A stretch of 30,499 nt of DNA from an uncultured Bacilli bacterium (GCA_910587725.1 CAJUNG010000018.1:1-30499), one strand, 5' to 3'. Shown: positions 22,493-30,269, counted from the first letter of the stretch. Notes: generated by a model not told the origin, from the letters alone. Numbers and translations: made by a program.

Positions 22493-23191
22493 TCACCTCC
22501 CAATCTTTTCAACAATATTTGCCTTAACCTCTGACGGCAAAAAAGAAAGCTCCATAGGTCCTAGTAAAAAAGACTTTTTTAATAAATTCGTCGCCATATG
22601 TTTAGAAATTCCTCTCGTTTGTAAGTAAAAGTAATCTTCCTTAGAAAATTTAGAAATATACGCAGAATGCTCTGCAAAGGAATCAAATTCAGAAATAAAT
22701 AAATTTGGTAAGATTTCTGCATGACCATCGTCCATTAAAATAATTTTGTTGTCTTGTTTGATAGTACAACCCTTAATTCCTTTTGGTACATCAATATCCA
22801 CTTGAATCAAACTTTTTTTTCTACCATAATGAACAATATGGTTAATGACATGACTTGTCGTGGATATCGCTCGATGAAAAATTTCTAGATGCAATCGGGT
22901 ACTTTCTTTAGAAATTTGACTCTGTACAAAATGAAAATTAGCATTATCTCCTTTTAAAATGACGTTAGAATGAATAGAGAGGTTTTCCCCAACAATCTGA
23001 AAAGATACATTTGCACCTTGAAGTAAAACAATCCGCATCTTCATTTCGATATCAGAAGCAAAAATGAACAAATGTGCACAAACTCTAGGAGAAACAACAA
23101 TTTCAAAATCTGCGTGGTTCTCCACTCCTTCAAAAAAGTAAAAACCATCTCTTTTTATCTCTTGATTTTGATTCAATAATAGTTTATTCAT
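22493..23191 (-). CDS. sufD: Short SufD-like Fe-S assembly protein
   Basis: SufD normally pairs with SufB on the SufC ATPase and is involved in iron acquisition. This product has only 232 residues, against about 420-440 in most SufD. It is made almost entirely of the SufBD beta-helix and the C-terminal helical part (FISEFDSFAEHSAYISKFS, YFYLQTRGI). His175 aligns with the conserved C-terminal His of SufD, but the neighbouring Cys of the usual 'KCSHG' is replaced. The N-terminal domain is missing. The ATG has AGGAG upstream and overlaps sufC by eight bases. The stop overlaps a GTG of sufS. It looks like a native minimal SufD, not a broken gene. Confidence 0.85.
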   Translation of the reverse strand: MNKLLLNQNQEIKRDGFYFFEGVENHADFEIVVSPRVCAHLFIFASDIEMKMRIVLLQGANVSFQIVGENLSIHSNVILKGDNANFHFVQSQISKESTRLHLEIFHRAISTTSHVINHIVHYGRKKSLIQVDIDVPKGIKGCTIKQDNKIILMDDGHAEILPNLFISEFDSFAEHSAYISKFSKEDYFYLQTRGISKHMATNLLKKSFLLGPMELSFLPSEVKANIVEKIGR

Positions 23192-23945
23192 TATCTGCTC
23201 CTACATCCATAGAATTTACCCCAACATATCCTTCCATTTCAATATTTTTCGCAAGGTGCATATCTCCACTTTTGATAATCGTTCCATCCTTCATCACATG
23301 AACGAAATCAGGTTGGATATAATCCAAAATTCTTGTATAATGCGTGATAATTAACACAGATACTTCAGGATTATCCCGCAAATACTGATTAATATTTTCA
23401 CAAACCACTTTTAAACTATCCACATCTAACCCAGAGTCTAGCTCATCAAAAATAACAAATTTTGGACATAGCACCTTCATCTGCAAAATTTCATTTTTCT
23501 TTCGCTCTCCACCGGAAAAGTCTTGATTAATTGCACGATGCATAAAATTTTCATTCATTTTTAATTCCGACATCGCAGTTTCCATCGTTTTCATAAATTC
23601 ATAAATTCCAACATTCTTTCCACGAACACTAGAAAGTGCAGTTTTTAAAAATTCACTATTCGTTACGCCTTCAATACTAATAGGATTCTGATTTACTAAA
23701 AATAAACCTTTGCGTGCACGCTCATCTACTTCCAAAGATAAAATAGACTCTCCATTCCAAAAAATATCTCCACTAGTAACCAAATAATCCGGATGTCCCA
23801 TTAACACTTTAGAAAGCGTACTTTTCCCTGTACCATTAGGTCCCATAATGGCATGAATTTCACCATTTTTAATCGAAAGAGAAAAATCATTCAAAATTTT
23901 TTTTCCATTTTCTGCTTCAACACTTATTTTCTTTATTTCTAACAT
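23184..23945 (-). CDS. sufC: Fe-S assembly ATPase SufC
   Basis: SufC is the soluble ABC-type ATPase that drives the SufBC(D) scaffold. The 253-residue protein has a Walker A GPNGTGKST (about 35-43), the Suf-specific signature SGGERKKNE, Walker B VIFDELDSGLD and the switch His in IITHY. An upstream GTG (23954) would add three residues, but GAGTG lies six bases before the ATG at 23945, where the family start MLEIKK begins. It is the first gene of sufCDSUB. A TAAAAT -10 with TGA before it lies about 35 bases upstream; the -35 is uncertain. Confidence 0.97.
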   Translation of the reverse strand: MLEIKKISVEAENGKKILNDFSLSIKNGEIHAIMGPNGTGKSTLSKVLMGHPDYLVTSGDIFWNGESILSLEVDERARKGLFLVNQNPISIEGVTNSEFLKTALSSVRGKNVGIYEFMKTMETAMSELKMNENFMHRAINQDFSGGERKKNEILQMKVLCPKFVIFDELDSGLDVDSLKVVCENINQYLRDNPEVSVLIITHYTRILDYIQPDFVHVMKDGTIIKSGDMHLAKNIEMEGYVGVNSMDVGADNE

Positions 23946-24110
23946 CCTAATCACTCGCTTTTCTTACTCCATATTTTATCATATTTTACATAAAATTAAC
24001 ACAGAAGTGACAAGAATTTTATCGAAAAAGGAAATTTAAAGAAGAATTTCTAGCACAAGAAAAGCCTTTGAGATACCATTGGCAAGAAAGAAAAAAGATT
24101 CTAGGCAAAA

Positions 24111-24150
24111 ATAAAAACTCTAAGGAACACAAACATTCCTAGAGTCTTTA
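24111..24150. terminator. Terminator downstream of the small basic ORF
   Basis: ACTCTAAGGAA (24117-24127) pairs with TTCCTAGAGT (24136-24145) with one bulge. T-rich flanks occur on both strands, best on the minus strand after the small ORF. Confidence 0.8.
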
Positions 24151-24279
24151 TTAACGTTGAGGAAACATACCTTCCCGCTTTTTTAATACTTCATTATAAT
24201 AAATTTTTCCTAAGTGAATCGTATCTATTTTACGTTTTACTTTTTTAGAATACCGTTTACCTTTACAATTTTTCATCAT
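24151..24279 (-). CDS. Tiny basic protein (42 aa), hypothetical
   Basis: A 42-residue frame (MMKNCKGKRYSKKVKRK... to REGMFPQR) rich in Lys and Arg, with no membrane segment. It ends directly at a strong terminator, and GAGG lies ten bases before the ATG at 24279 (a second ATG follows at 24276). Terminator and ribosome-binding site support it, but the size is small and I know no family. A sigma-G-like TGTATA-N18-CATATTA lies at 24329-24299, but it would start transcription at the ribosome-binding site itself, so it is doubtful. Confidence 0.45.
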   Translation of the reverse strand: MMKNCKGKRYSKKVKRKIDTIHLGKIYYNEVLKKREGMFPQR

Positions 24280-24407
24280 TTTTCATCAACCTCATAAATA
24301 ATATGAATAAATATTTAAAAATCTATACAATATAAAATAGAATATTCGCAGATATTCGAAACCAGAAATATGCAAAAAAAAATGCATATTTTATTTTTTT
24401 TAAACCA

Positions 24408-24416
24408 TGGTATAAT
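24408..24416 (+). promoter_or_regulatory. Extended -10 promoter of the HIT gene
   Basis: TGGTATAAT, a perfect extended -10 about 20 bases before the start codon. The -35 region is only T-rich. Confidence 0.6.
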
Positions 24417-24437
24417 AAAAATAAGGAGTGATAAGAA

Positions 24438-24836
24438 ATGGAAGATTGTATTTTTTGTAAAATTATACATCAAGAAATACCTAGTGAAACAATTTATGAA
24501 GACGAACAAGTAAAAGTGTTTTTAGATATTCATCCCTCAACCAATGGAGATGCACTATTAATTCCTAAAAAACACATAGTAACAATTGATGAAGTAGAAG
24601 AAGAGTTAATGCTTCATATGTTAAAAGTGATTAAAGAAATGAAAAAGCGCATGGAAGAACAACTAGACATTAAAGGATTAACAATCATTCAAAATAATGG
24701 ATGTGGACAAGAAGTAAAGCATTTCCATATTCATTTGACACCAAGATATCCAGATGATGGAATGGACCACGTTTATAACAAGGAAAATCTGATACTTATC
24801 CAAGAAATTAAAGAAAAACTAACAAGTAAGAAGTAA
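24438..24836 (+). CDS. hit: HIT-family nucleotide hydrolase
   Basis: HIT proteins hydrolyse nucleoside phosphoramidates or dinucleotide polyphosphates in the cytosol. The 132-residue protein has the histidine triad HFHIHL (95-100), the N-terminal CIFCKI and the nucleotide-contact NNG (86-88). The length is typical. AAGGAGTG lies about nine bases before the ATG. It is a single-gene unit with its own promoter and a terminator after it. Confidence 0.93.
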   Translation: MEDCIFCKIIHQEIPSETIYEDEQVKVFLDIHPSTNGDALLIPKKHIVTIDEVEEELMLHMLKVIKEMKKRMEEQLDIKGLTIIQNNGCGQEVKHFHIHLTPRYPDDGMDHVYNKENLILIQEIKEKLTSKK

Positions 24837-24846
24837 GATTACATAG

Positions 24847-24877
24847 AAAAGGAATAGCAATGAACGCTATCCCTTTT
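24847..24877. terminator. Bidirectional terminator between HIT and YjcZ-like genes
   Basis: AAAAGGAATAGC (24847-24858) pairs with GCTATCCCTTTT (24866-24877) with a single mismatch. T or A tracts flank both sides. Confidence 0.8.
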
Positions 24878-24879
24878 AT

Positions 24880-24996
24880 TTAACATGAAACCCATGCACC
24901 TAAGATAATGGCTAGTAAAATGTAAAGCACGATAATGATAACATATCCGCTTCCACCTCTACTAGTGTTTTGGTTTCCTGATGTTTCACAACACAT
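24880..24996 (-). CDS. YjcZ-family sporulation micro-protein 1
   Basis: A 38-residue protein: an N-terminal part with two Cys and Gly/Ser (MCCETSGNQNTSRGGSG), then one hydrophobic helix (YVIIIVLYILLAIILGAW) ending VSC. This is the YjcZ/sporulation-micro-protein pattern (small, Gly-rich, single membrane helix with 'LFILLVIIGA'). AAGGAGGTG lies eight bases before the ATG. It follows the second micro-protein by 24 bases and probably shares its sigma-K-like promoter. Confidence 0.85.
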   Translation of the reverse strand: MCCETSGNQNTSRGGSGYVIIIVLYILLAIILGAWVSC

Positions 24997-25020
24997 AAAA
25001 ATACACCTCCTTAATTTAAA

Positions 25021-25101
25021 TTAGATATATGCACCAAGTATAATTACAAGTAAAATAAATAATACTAATACGATTGCAGAACTAGATACGTAATTACCCA
25101 T
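25021..25101 (-). CDS. YjcZ-family sporulation micro-protein 2
   Basis: A 26-residue protein made of a short polar start (MGNYVSSS) and one hydrophobic helix (AIVLVLFILLVIILGAYI), the hallmark of YjcZ-like proteins. GGAGGG lies eight bases before the ATG. It is first in a two-gene unit. Confidence 0.82.
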   Translation of the reverse strand: MGNYVSSSAIVLVLFILLVIILGAYI

Positions 25102-25130
25102 ATCTTTTCCCTCCTTTTCACTACTCACAA

Positions 25131-25157
25131 TATTTTATGGGAAAACATGAAAAAGGT
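25131..25157 (-). promoter_or_regulatory. Sigma-K-like promoter of the YjcZ-like pair
   Basis: Minus strand: CACC (AC at 25157-25156), 16 bases, then CATAAAATA (25139-25131). This matches mACm-N16-CATAnnnTA. Transcription would start near 25124, about 23 bases before the first start codon. Confidence 0.6.
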
Positions 25158-25192
25158 GATAGGCAAAAGATAAGAATTCAACAGAAAAAAAG

Positions 25193-25221
25193 TTGTTTTT
25201 TTGATTAAAGTTTGCTATGAT
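25193..25221 (+). promoter_or_regulatory. Promoter of prsA
   Basis: TTGTTT (25193-25198), 17 bases, TATGAT (25216-25221), about 30 bases before the start codon. Confidence 0.6.
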
Positions 25222-25251
25222 AATATTGTATTTTAAAGGAGGACATACATT

Positions 25252-26256
25252 ATGAAAAAAATACTAGTATGCGGAATTATCGTATTACTAACAACAACTG
25301 GTTGCGGAAAAGTTGCAAAACTAGAAAATGGACAAGATGCTGTTGTCAACTTATCCAATGGAGCAATTTCTGTAGATGATTTATATCAAGACGTAAAAAA
25401 CAGATATGCCTTAAGTTCATTAATCGATATGATGGATGAAAAAATCTTAGAAGAAAAATATGGAAAAGAACTAATGGAGGAAGAAAAAACAGAAATCAAT
25501 AGCCAAATCGATACTTGGTTAGAAACATTTGGTACTGAACAAAAACTCCTTCAACAGGTACAAAGTTATTTCGGAGTTAACACAATGAGCGAATTACGTG
25601 AATATCTATCATTACAATTTAGAAGAAATAAAGCCATCGAAGAATATACAAAAACAACGGTAACAGATAAAGATATTCAAAAGTATTATGAAGAAGAAAT
25701 TTTTGGAGACATTAAAGTTAGTCACATCTTAATTGCACCAGAAACGACAAGTAGTATGACAACAGCAGAAAAAACAGCAGCAGAAGAAGAAGCACTAAAA
25801 AAAGCAGAAGAAGTCATTTCAAAGTTAAAAAATGGTGAGAAATTTGAGGATTTAGCAAAACAATATTCAACAGATGAATTAACAAAAAATGACGGTGGAG
25901 ACTTAGGTTTCATTACCCATGGAGATAAAGAAGAAACTTTTGAACAAGCTGCAAAAAATCTAGAGATTGGTGCATATACAACAACCCCAGTAAAAACATC
26001 TTTTGGATACCATATCATTTTAAAAGTAGAACAAAAAGAAAAAATCGATTTAGATAGCATCCGAAACGATATCATCGAAGATTTAGCAACAGAAAAATTA
26101 GAAAACGACGCAACTTATCAAATTAACGGACTAGCAGAATTAAGAAAAGAATACAAAATGGAAATTCAAGATGATGAATTAAAAAAACAATATGACACTT
26201 ATATTGAAAACTCTTTAGCACAAGCAAAAGAACAAAACAAAGAAAACAATAAATAA
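25252..26256 (+). CDS. prsA: Foldase lipoprotein PrsA
   Basis: PrsA is a membrane-anchored peptidyl-prolyl isomerase that helps fold exported proteins outside the cell. The 334-residue protein has a lipoprotein signal (MKKILVCGIIVLL) with lipobox TTGC. A helical chaperone part follows (about 30-150), then a PpiC parvulin domain (about 155-265) with VSHILI, NDGGDLGFITHG and SFGYHIILKVE. The C-terminal tail is charged. The length fits PrsA. AAAGGAGG lies about ten bases before the ATG. It stands alone with its own promoter and terminator. Confidence 0.95.
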   Translation: MKKILVCGIIVLLTTTGCGKVAKLENGQDAVVNLSNGAISVDDLYQDVKNRYALSSLIDMMDEKILEEKYGKELMEEEKTEINSQIDTWLETFGTEQKLLQQVQSYFGVNTMSELREYLSLQFRRNKAIEEYTKTTVTDKDIQKYYEEEIFGDIKVSHILIAPETTSSMTTAEKTAAEEEALKKAEEVISKLKNGEKFEDLAKQYSTDELTKNDGGDLGFITHGDKEETFEQAAKNLEIGAYTTTPVKTSFGYHIILKVEQKEKIDLDSIRNDIIEDLATEKLENDATYQINGLAELRKEYKMEIQDDELKKQYDTYIENSLAQAKEQNKENNK

Positions 26257-26260
26257 GAAA

Positions 26261-26300
26261 AAAAGATGAATGGGTAAAATTAACTCACTTTCATCTTTTT
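26261..26300. terminator. Bidirectional terminator between prsA and recX
   Basis: AAAAGATGAA (26261-26270) pairs with TTCATCTTTT (26290-26299), with further GGT/ACT-type pairing inside. T or A runs flank both ends. Confidence 0.85.
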
Positions 26301-27032
26301 TTATACTCTAAAACCTCTTTGATAAAGTTTCTGTTTCAATTTCCATTCAAGTTCTGCCCCACTATATTTTTTAGATAATTGATGATATAGTTTTTGATAC
26401 TCCTTTTCATAAACGTCTGAATCATCAACATCAATGCTTTCTAATACCTCATCAATAATATTCATAGAATATCCCAAAGAGTTTAAATGATACTTCATCT
26501 TTTGAAAAAACTTAAAACAACTAGAACGATTTTGTTGAAGAAATTTGGTAACAATTTTTAAAATTCGCTCTCGTTGCATTTCTTCAGAAAATGAACTAAG
26601 ACAAGAAGTAACTAAATCCTTATCAATTCCTTTGCTTAAAAGCTCTCGTTCTATTTTCAAAGGTCCATCTGAACTTAACAAAATCCGGTCATGAATATAG
26701 GAATCTGCATAGACAGTCTCATTTAAATAACCCTGGCTTTTCAATCGACTAAGCACATCTTGAATTGTGTCTTGTGATACCTCCTTTTTAGATAAAACCG
26801 TCTCTATCTCTTTCGAAGTTCGCAATTTTTTGTTTATTTCTTTTAATGCCATTTCATAAGCAGCATACTCTAAGTTTTCATGAATTAGTGAAGGAAGTTC
26901 ATCCTCCGAAATTTCCTTTTTTATAAGCAAATCATATCTTAATATTAAATCTTCATGCAAATCTAATGACTTTCCCCCTAAGTCTAGCCGATATATACCA
27001 TTTTTCATTTTCTGAAAACGATTAATTTTCAT
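26301..27032 (-). CDS. recX: Regulatory protein RecX
   Basis: RecX binds RecA filaments and modulates recombination and the SOS response. The 243-residue protein has the RecX three-helix repeats: about 55-105 (YAAYEMALKEINKKLRTSKEIE), about 106-160 (VLSRLKSQGYLNETVYADSYI, LKIERELLSKGID) and a C-terminal one. It is of the longer Firmicutes type. GGAGGTGATT lies before the ATG. Its promoter overlaps a partial SOS-box-like sequence. Confidence 0.92.
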   Translation of the reverse strand: MKINRFQKMKNGIYRLDLGGKSLDLHEDLILRYDLLIKKEISEDELPSLIHENLEYAAYEMALKEINKKLRTSKEIETVLSKKEVSQDTIQDVLSRLKSQGYLNETVYADSYIHDRILLSSDGPLKIERELLSKGIDKDLVTSCLSSFSEEMQRERILKIVTKFLQQNRSSCFKFFQKMKYHLNSLGYSMNIIDEVLESIDVDDSDVYEKEYQKLYHQLSKKYSGAELEWKLKQKLYQRGFRV

Positions 27033-27052
27033 AGAATCACCTCCACAATTCC

Positions 27053-27082
27053 ATTATACAATATAGAATAAACGTTCGTCAA
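27053..27082 (-). promoter_or_regulatory. recX promoter with a LexA-box-like sequence
   Basis: Minus-strand TTGACG (27082-27077), 18 bases, TATAAT (27058-27053). Between them GAACgtttATTC (27077-27066) matches the Gram-positive LexA site GAACnnnnGTTC at seven of eight fixed bases. The promoter is good; the operator is tentative. Confidence 0.55.
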
Positions 27083-27105
27083 TAAATTCAAAAAAAAAGA
27101 CGATA

Positions 27106-27315
27106 TTATTTTCTTACATCCTTCTTTAAAAATAAATATCCACAAGATAATTCCTCTAATGCCCGTCCCAAATTCTTTTTAGAATAATAATATCTAACAG
27201 GTTTTTGAAAATTTTTTTCAGCTGTCATTTGTTTACTTCTTTTTGAAATAATATGCACAAGTTGATACTTAGAATCTACAACACCCAAAATCTTATCAAT
27301 TGATGGATAAATCAT
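27106..27315 (-). CDS. rpoZ: RNA polymerase omega subunit
   Basis: Omega helps assemble and stabilise RNA polymerase. The 69-residue protein starts MIYPSIDKILGVVDSKYQLV, contains the family's ISKRSKQMTAEK and ends with the conserved ALEEL motif region (KKNLGRALEELSCGYLFLKKD). An upstream extension of 17 residues is rejected because family members start at MxYPSID, and GGGAG lies a suitable distance before the ATG at 27315. It is not beside gmk, its common neighbour. Confidence 0.88.
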   Translation of the reverse strand: MIYPSIDKILGVVDSKYQLVHIISKRSKQMTAEKNFQKPVRYYYSKKNLGRALEELSCGYLFLKKDVRK

Positions 27316-27365
27316 TATAATCACTCTCCCTATTTTTATCTTAACCGCTTTGCTTATTTTACACA

Positions 27366-27384
27366 ATACTTTTTATAAAAGTAT
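27366..27384. promoter_or_regulatory. 19-bp palindrome upstream of rpoZ
   Basis: ATACTTTTTATAAAAGTAT has perfect 8-bp arms around TAT. It lies about 50 bases upstream of the rpoZ start, near the likely promoter, so it may be an operator. No T run follows, so it is not a terminator. Confidence 0.4.
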
Positions 27385-27409
27385 ACAAAACTTTACACGA
27401 TTAGTTGAC

Positions 27410-27437
27410 AAAAAAAAGAACCACCGAAAATCGATGG
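27410..27437 (-). terminator. Terminator of the CotD-like gene
   Basis: Minus-strand CCATCG (27437-27432) pairs with CGGTGG (27426-27421), one G-T pair, then a T-rich run with eight T (27417-27410). Confidence 0.8.
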
Positions 27438-27449
27438 CACTTAAAAGAC

Positions 27450-27797
27450 TTATCTAAAATTGCAACAAGAACCACAGTTAATCGTACTGCAAGTATTTTC
27501 TTCACAGCAAGAATAAGATGGTTGATAAGTATGACGGAATACATGATGGTTAATAACCTTTGTTCTCATTGGGCAAACATGTGGAACTTCATGCATAATA
27601 GTTCTATGAATTTGTCTTTCTTGCATTGGTTCAACAATTGGAGCTTGAGTTGTTCCTGCAAAACTATTCATACCACCCATCATTGGACTACCTACATTTT
27701 GATTAATATCAAAATCCACATCCACATTCATATTTTCAGCAGTAAAATTCGTATTAAATTCATTTTGTCTTGATTGACAATTATTTCTATCAAACAT
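27450..27797 (-). CDS. CotD-family spore coat protein
   Basis: The 115-residue protein has an Asn/Met-rich N-terminal half. Its His- and Cys-rich C-terminal half contains APIVEPMQERQIHRT, HEVPHVCPMRTKVINHHVFRHTY and CC/CxxC clusters (SCCEENTC, NCGSCC). This resembles inner-coat protein CotD of Bacillus, which is small and His/Cys-rich with the same 'P-V-hP' opening. The protein should be deposited in the coat by the mother cell. AGGAGG precedes the ATG and TATACT (27821-27816) could be a -10, but no sporulation-type promoter is clear. Confidence 0.8.
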   Translation of the reverse strand: MFDRNNCQSRQNEFNTNFTAENMNVDVDFDINQNVGSPMMGGMNSFAGTTQAPIVEPMQERQIHRTIMHEVPHVCPMRTKVINHHVFRHTYQPSYSCCEENTCSTINCGSCCNFR

Positions 27798-28178
27798 TTT
27801 TTTTCCTCCTCTAGTATAATTTATTCACCAGTTCATTTTTTATCTATTTGCTTTGCCTAAGTAAATTAAATATCCTAATAATTAATAAAAAAATTACAAT
27901 ATCACTAAAAAAACGGTTCTATAAAATTAACGAAAACTTTCTCCATTCTAATACTTATCGCGGATACATTAAATAAAAAAAGGCCATAAACCTATGAACC
28001 TTTGACTAACTATATGCTTTAGAACAAGAAAAAATGATTACAGAATAAAAATTAAAAATTAAGAAATAATAATAAAGAACATTAGACAAAAATTTACATA
28101 AATTCAAAAGAAAGAAAAAAATATATCTTTAAAAATATTCATCTTGATTTATAATTAATAATAAGGAAGGCATAAAAT
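27798..28178. other. Intergenic region between divergent cotD-like and LCP genes
   Basis: About 380 bases of A/T-rich sequence. It holds the cotD-like leader, a minus-strand-oriented terminator (27975-28003) with no recognised gene feeding it, and near its right end a TATAAT (28150-28155) close to the LCP ribosome-binding site. No open frame of note is present. Confidence 0.6.
27975..28003 (-). terminator. Orphan terminator
   Basis: Minus-strand AAAGG (28003-27999) pairs with CCTTT (27983-27979), with CATA/TATG inside, followed by seven T (27981-27975). No minus-strand gene lies upstream between here and the LCP gene. Confidence 0.55.
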
Positions 28179-30269
28179 ATGAACAAAAAAAAGTCAAAAA
28201 AAGTTACTAAGTTAAGCAAAAAGCAAAATGTTAAAAAAATAAAACTGAAAATTAAGTATCGCAGTTTTTTAACACTAATTGCCGTTTTGGCAAGTTTCTT
28301 TCTTATTTATAATATATATCTACTAGGGCCAATTGAGCCACTTTTAAGAATCATCATAATTTTCATAATCCTATTTATAGACTTATACTTCATTAGGAAA
28401 AATAACAGCAGCAAAAATAAAAATCTTTATATCATGCTCATGATTTTATTTATTACAATCAACTTTAGTATCGGGATGGGATTAAATAAAGTTTACAGTT
28501 TAATCAATAATTTAAATAAAGCAAACATCACATACTCAACTTCCCTAATTACAAAAACGGAAAACGAAATCAATGAAATTGACGACGTTGTCAATAAGAA
28601 AATTGGCTTGCTCAATGACCCTACAAGTGTTGATAATTATACTTTGGCAAAAGAAATAATTGAAAATAATCAGCTAAAAGAGGACAATGAAATTGTACTA
28701 TATGAAGATTTAACTAATATGCTACATGACTTATATCAAAACAATATAGACTGCATTTTCATATCTAGTAATTATCCAACAATGTTTCAAACAATTGATG
28801 AGTATCAAAACATTTCCCAACAAACAAAGATTATTACAACTAGCGAAAAAAGTGTAAAAAAAGAAGAAAGTATAGATTACGTAAAATCCGATGGAAAAAA
28901 TATTACCAAACCGTTCACTATATTGTTAATGGGTGTAGATTCTGAAAGTGATGGGCTCATCAAAAACGCATCAAATGGAGATAGTCTAATTTTAATTAGT
29001 TTCAACCCTAAAACGCTAAATGCAACAATGTTAAGTATTCCTAGAGATAGTTATGTTCCTATTTCTTGTTTTAAAGAACAAAGGGAAAGTAAAATTACCC
29101 ATGCTGGATGGTATGGAGCAAGTTGTATGTTAAGTACAATTGAAAATATTGTCGGTGTTAAAGTTGATTATTACTTAAAAATTAATTTTAAAGGTGTTGT
29201 TTCACTAGTAAATACATTAGGTGGTGTTACAGTTGACGTACCAAAAGATTTATGTACAGATAATTCTAGTAGAACTGGACAGGTTTGTATAGAAAAAGGA
29301 ATACAAACTTTAGATGGAGAAGGCGCATTAGTTCTTGCTAGAAATAGATATGATTTAGCGCATGGAGATTTAGATAGGGCAAATAATCAACAATTACTAC
29401 TAAAAGCGATGTTAAATCAAGCAAAAAACATCAATAGTATTTCTCATTTAGAAAATATATTAAAGACTATATCAAATAATATAGATACTAACATGACTAC
29501 AAGCCAAATTCTATCTTTATATAATATCGCAAAAGATATCTTCACTGTTGGAAGAAACAATGGAGAAAATATTATATCAATCCAAAAGCTTTCACTTGCA
29601 GGAGAAGGACAGATGATTTATGATGAAGGAGCAAAGCTAACCCTGTGGAATTATATTTTAAATAAGGAAAGTATAAAAGACGTTGAAGTAGCAATCAAAG
29701 AAAATTTAGAAACGGCAAAACTTATAACCAACTTCGATTACTCAGTAAATGATTTCTATCAAAGTAAAATTGTTGGAAATGGACCATACAAAACGAAAAA
29801 TACTTATACTCTTCTTCCAAACTTCATCGGAGAAAATATAAGTAATGTGGAGCAATTTGTTAAAAAAAATAATATAAAGGTAGAATACAACTATGAAAAT
29901 AATAATTCTAGTATATATAAAAATGGTGATATAATTTATCAAAATTACCCGAAAAACAGTCGAATTGATAAAATTAAGACACTAAAAGTCACTGTCCTCA
30001 AAAAAAGTACGAGTAATCAGAAATTAGATTGTACAAGCACAGAAAATAAAAACAAGGAATGCTCCCTTCCAAGTTTTATCGGAAAAACAAAAGGAGAAAT
30101 AGAAAGTTACTTCAATCAGTATCAAAATAACATTAATATAATATACAATGAAGTTCCGCTATCACTTTATCCAGGAAGAAAATTAGGAATCGTCGTAGGA
30201 CAAAACTACAAAGTATCCACTCATCTTTCAAAAATTAAAACAATCGAATTCACAGTAATAGGAGAATAA
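28179..30269 (+). CDS. LCP-family (LytR-CpsA-Psr) ligase with two C-terminal PASTA domains
   Basis: LCP enzymes transfer teichoic acids or capsule from lipid carriers to peptidoglycan outside the cell. The 696-residue protein has a very basic N-terminus and three membrane helices (about 29-50, 54-73, 84-103). Next is a segment (about 105-225) with a solute-binding-protein-like look (VNKKIGLLND, IVLYEDLTNMLHDLYQNNIDCIFI). The LCP catalytic domain follows (about 245-395), with LMGVDSE, SIPRDSYV, KITHAGWYG, NTLGGVTVDVP and the Arg-rich RNRYDLAHGDLDRANNQQLLL. Two PASTA domains end it (about 550-612 and 630-696: LPNFIGENISNVEQF, LPSFIGKTKGEIESY). PASTA domains usually sit on PBPs and Ser/Thr kinases and bind muropeptides. 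GGAAGG precedes the ATG. Confidence 0.9.
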   Translation: MNKKKSKKVTKLSKKQNVKKIKLKIKYRSFLTLIAVLASFFLIYNIYLLGPIEPLLRIIIIFIILFIDLYFIRKNNSSKNKNLYIMLMILFITINFSIGMGLNKVYSLINNLNKANITYSTSLITKTENEINEIDDVVNKKIGLLNDPTSVDNYTLAKEIIENNQLKEDNEIVLYEDLTNMLHDLYQNNIDCIFISSNYPTMFQTIDEYQNISQQTKIITTSEKSVKKEESIDYVKSDGKNITKPFTILLMGVDSESDGLIKNASNGDSLILISFNPKTLNATMLSIPRDSYVPISCFKEQRESKITHAGWYGASCMLSTIENIVGVKVDYYLKINFKGVVSLVNTLGGVTVDVPKDLCTDNSSRTGQVCIEKGIQTLDGEGALVLARNRYDLAHGDLDRANNQQLLLKAMLNQAKNINSISHLENILKTISNNIDTNMTTSQILSLYNIAKDIFTVGRNNGENIISIQKLSLAGEGQMIYDEGAKLTLWNYILNKESIKDVEVAIKENLETAKLITNFDYSVNDFYQSKIVGNGPYKTKNTYTLLPNFIGENISNVEQFVKKNNIKVEYNYENNNSSIYKNGDIIYQNYPKNSRIDKIKTLKVTVLKKSTSNQKLDCTSTENKNKECSLPSFIGKTKGEIESYFNQYQNNINIIYNEVPLSLYPGRKLGIVVGQNYKVSTHLSKIKTIEFTVIGE

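Noticed and set aside
24299..24329. Sigma-G promoter TGTATA-N18-CATATTA before the tiny basic ORF
   Set aside because: The predicted transcription start would fall on the ribosome-binding site, leaving almost no leader.
25722..26075. 117-codon frame antisense to prsA
   Set aside because: It lies fully inside prsA on the other strand and has no independent ribosome-binding site or family resemblance.
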